A DNA stretch of 16,598 nt from Corallococcus sp. CAG:1435 (GTDB lineage Bacteria; Bacillota; Clostridia; Christensenellales; CAG-314): NCBI GenBank assembly GCA_000433775.1, contig HF998497.1, forward strand, positions 45,093-61,690, written 5' to 3'. The number at the start of each line of letters is the position of its first letter. Within the stretch, counting starts at the first letter, position 1. Made by a program: the position numbers and the translations under genes. The notes under the pieces were generated by a model. That model ran no database searches. It was not told the origin of the DNA and was given only the letters and a program-made list of their open reading frames with translations. Positions 14,431 through 16,598 of the stretch are shown in pieces.

Positions 14431-15527
14431 ACTACCTCGTTTACAATTTTTTGAGCAAATTTGCGTGATGCGGCGTCGTACTTTACAATGTTTTCCACGG
14501 AAAGTTGTTCGCCGCTGACAATGCAGGCGAAGTTTTCCACACAGCGTGTAATAACGTCGTAAAATTTGTCAAAGGGCAAATTACCCTGCAAAAAATTTTG
14601 CACGCATACGTCGTTTGCGCCGTTCATGATTGTCAGGCACAGTTCGGGATAGTTTTCCATTTCATATCCCAACCTTGCACAGGGGAATCTTTCAAAATCG
14701 CACTTTTGAAAAGTCAGTTGCAAAAGGTTTTCAAAATCCAGTTTAGGAATGTTGCACTTGCTTTCGCCTATTAGGGCAAGTTGAATGGGCAACTTCATGT
14801 CGGGATACGCCAACTGCGCCGACACGCTGCCGCTTTTCCATTGCACCATGGAATGAACCACGCTCTGACGGTGCACCACAATCTGAATTTTGTCCGTAGG
14901 TACGTCAAAAAGCCAATGCGCTTCCACTACTTCCAGCGCTTTGTTCATCATGGTGGCACTGTCCACCGTTATCTTTTGTCCCATGTTCCAGTTGGGGTGT
15001 TGCAACGCCTCTTTCGCCGTTACCCTTTTCAACTGTCGGGCGGAGTAGTCCCAAAAAGGTCCTCCGCTTGCGGTGAGCAGTATTTTGTCCACGTCTTCCG
15101 CCTTACCACCTCGCAGACACTGCGTTATTGCGCAATGTTCACTGTCCACGGGCAAAATTTTTCCGTGGTACTTTTCCGCCGTTTCACGCACCAGTCTGCC
15201 TGCGCAAACCAGCACTTCCTTGTTGGCAAGGGCTACTTCCACCCCGTTTTGCAGGCAGTACAGCACCGTTTGCAACGCCGTTATGCCTTTGGTGGCAACC
15301 ACGGCGACATCGCAGTTTTCCACTGCTTTGAAAAGACAATTTTTGTCTTCGGAAATAAGACCCGTGCAGGTAACGCCGAGAGTTTCCGCTTGTCGGGCAA
15401 GTTTTTCGCCGTTGGAAAAAGCGACAAGCGAAACTGCCTTCAACTTGTCGGGATTTTCCCGTATTACCTGCACAGTCTGACTGCCGACGGAACCTGTGCT
15501 TCCCAAAACTGCAACTTTTTTCATCAT
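14424..15527 (-). CDS. dxr: 1-deoxy-D-xylulose 5-phosphate reductoisomerase, 367 aa
   Basis: First committed step of the MEP pathway: DXP to MEP with NADPH. The dinucleotide-binding motif LGSTGSVGSQT is at 8-18. The metal ligands are Asp128 and Glu130 in PVDSEH and Glu199 in NKALEVVEAHW. LTASGGPF (151-158) and HPNWNMGQKITVDSATMMNK (177-196) are further signatures. Two ATGs (15527 and 15524) flank the cdsA stop codon, and the region upstream (TTTATGTTTATTAT) has no ribosome binding site. Translation therefore probably depends on ribosomes ending cdsA. The shorter start loses only one residue. Confidence 0.96.
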   Translation of the reverse strand: MMKKVAVLGSTGSVGSQTVQVIRENPDKLKAVSLVAFSNGEKLARQAETLGVTCTGLISEDKNCLFKAVENCDVAVVATKGITALQTVLYCLQNGVEVALANKEVLVCAGRLVRETAEKYHGKILPVDSEHCAITQCLRGGKAEDVDKILLTASGGPFWDYSARQLKRVTAKEALQHPNWNMGQKITVDSATMMNKALEVVEAHWLFDVPTDKIQIVVHRQSVVHSMVQWKSGSVSAQLAYPDMKLPIQLALIGESKCNIPKLDFENLLQLTFQKCDFERFPCARLGYEMENYPELCLTIMNGANDVCVQNFLQGNLPFDKFYDVITRCVENFACIVSGEQLSVENIVKYDAASRKFAQKIVNEVVC

Positions 15528-16531
15528 ATAATAAACATAAACACAAAGGACACAAACACGGCGTTGAGCATTATGCCGTCAAAACGGTCCATTATTCCAC
15601 CGTGCTCGCCAAGAATTCGGCTGTAATCTTTTATGCCGCAGTAGCGTTTGACCATGCTGGCAAGCAAGTCGCCAATCTGCGTCATTGCCGAACCGAAAAG
15701 ACCGATGACGACATAGGTTGCCGCAACGGAAAAGGTGCTGAGCCCCAGTCCTTCGTAGGTCAGTCCGAAATGCGCCCCGAACACCTTGAACTGGTCAAAC
15801 AGCAAATACACCAAAAGCGAACCGATGGCACCGCCTGCGACGCCGCCGATTGCACCTTCCACCGTCTTTTTGGGGCTGATTTTTTCGCACAGTTTGTGTT
15901 TTCCGAAAATACTTCCCACAAAAAACGCAAACACGTCGGTGAAAGTGGACACGGCAAACACCAAAGCAAGACTTATTGCGTTGTAAGGCAACAGTTGCGA
16001 ACCTTGCCTTTCGCCGAAATACTGCCAGATGTCGTATTCCAGGTAGTCCAGCAGGGGGTTACCTTCCACAATGGGGAAAGTGCTTGCGCAACGGTTGAGA
16101 TACAGCAATGCCGCCATGAACAATCCCGGGTACACCAACATGTAGGCAATGTACATCAGACTGTCCACCCTGTTTGCCCACAGCGCCGTTATCGTTGCCG
16201 CAACAAACACCAGAAGAGTGAGGAAAATTATCCCCATAAATCCGAACATGCTGTACGTTACGCCCAGACCGATTGCGTAAAACCACAAAATCCAACTGAA
16301 ACAGTCGGGAATACGCTCTCTGCCTATTGCACGGCGCATTTCTATTACCGAAAGCCAGATAAGCACGGAAATTATCACGGCATTTATCGACCTTCCGCTG
16401 ACAACTTTCAAAGCGTTGGGGTTACTTTTGAAGTTGGGCAGGAATACGTCCAGAAGCACCATTCCTATCAGAACTACAAAAATCCCCGCTCCCACCACAA
16501 TCCTGTTGGCAAGAGTTTTTTTGTTCAACAT
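15524..16531 (-). CDS. cdsA: Phosphatidate cytidylyltransferase (CDP-diacylglycerol synthase), 335 aa
   Basis: Integral membrane enzyme that makes CDP-diacylglycerol from CTP and phosphatidic acid for phospholipid synthesis. Several hydrophobic segments are visible, for example about 11-30, 48-65, 96-118, 128-146 and 184-206. The family signature covers the region around Asp199 and KISPKKTVEGAIGG (217-230). The C-terminal signature includes GDLLASMVKRYCGIKD (287-302) and GEHGGIMDRFDG (308-319), where many relatives have PGHGG. The length is somewhat above the usual 260-300 because of a longer N-terminal part with an insertion near 150-180. The ATG at 16531 has GGAGG upstream. It sits 31 bp after the probable uppS end, the common uppS-cdsA order. 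Confidence 0.95.
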   Translation of the reverse strand: MLNKKTLANRIVVGAGIFVVLIGMVLLDVFLPNFKSNPNALKVVSGRSINAVIISVLIWLSVIEMRRAIGRERIPDCFSWILWFYAIGLGVTYSMFGFMGIIFLTLLVFVAATITALWANRVDSLMYIAYMLVYPGLFMAALLYLNRCASTFPIVEGNPLLDYLEYDIWQYFGERQGSQLLPYNAISLALVFAVSTFTDVFAFFVGSIFGKHKLCEKISPKKTVEGAIGGVAGGAIGSLLVYLLFDQFKVFGAHFGLTYEGLGLSTFSVAATYVVIGLFGSAMTQIGDLLASMVKRYCGIKDYSRILGEHGGIMDRFDGIMLNAVFVSFVFMFII

Positions 16532-16562
16532 AAGTTTTCCTCCGCAGTAGAAACCGCAATAC

Positions 16563-16598
16563 TCACACTATTCCGCCGAAACTGCGTGTGCGGCTGCC
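16563..16598 (-). CDS. uppS: Probable undecaprenyl diphosphate synthase, last 11 codons only
   Basis: The frame open at the window edge ends GSRTRSFGGIV followed by TGA. The R-x-R-x-FGG ending is characteristic of UppS C-termini (usually RRFGG), and uppS normally precedes cdsA. Only 36 bases are seen, so the call rests on that short motif plus synteny. Confidence 0.6.
   Translation of the reverse strand, partial: GSRTRSFGGIV

Overview
This is a 16.6 kb stretch of conserved chromosomal DNA with every gene on the minus strand, so transcription runs from position 16598 towards 1. Gene order, strong AGGAGG-type ribosome binding sites, the ylxR-ylxQ pair, NrnA and short NusA point to a Bacillota (Firmicutes) genome, most like Clostridia and probably an uncultured lineage. 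I cannot name a genus. I see no phage, insertion sequence, CRISPR array, tRNA or rRNA.

Upstream block (16598 to 10442): the last codons of a probable uppS, then cdsA, dxr, rseP, ispG and a PolC-related gene. These cover isoprenoid precursor synthesis (Dxr, IspG), use of undecaprenyl carrier (UppS), phospholipid activation (CdsA) and membrane proteolysis (RseP). cdsA-dxr, dxr-rseP and ispG-polC-like overlap at their ends, which suggests translational coupling.

The main surprise is the gene between ispG and rimP, the place where Bacillota usually carry polC, the replicative DNA polymerase III of about 1,430 residues. Here the intact ORF encodes only 547 residues. They match the PolC N-terminal region, the OB fold and the DEDD exonuclease fold, but the PHP and polymerase parts are absent. 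In my manual alignment all four acidic exonuclease residues and the catalytic histidine are replaced. It looks like a retained, catalytically dead PolC derivative. An active polymerase must be encoded elsewhere.

A non-coding gap of 406 bp follows (10036-10441). It holds a 65-bp nested inverted repeat, a near-consensus sigma-A promoter (TTGTCA-17-TATACT) overlapped by repeated TACCAC/GTGGTA hexamers, and a leader of about 135 nt with a stable hairpin ahead of rimP.

Downstream block (10035 to 1): rimP, nusA, ylxR, ylxQ, infB, rbfA, nrnA, truB, ribF, an endonuclease IV-like TIM-barrel gene, an M24 Xaa-Pro peptidase, and the first 99 codons of efp. This is the classical nusA-infB operon (ribosome maturation, transcription elongation, translation initiation, tRNA modification, nanoRNA turnover), extended by flavin synthesis, a putative DNA-repair-like enzyme, a peptidase and EF-P. 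The genes overlap or are separated by at most 23 bp, so they probably form one transcription unit from the promoter at about 10180. There is no rpsO or pnp after ribF, unlike in Bacillus.
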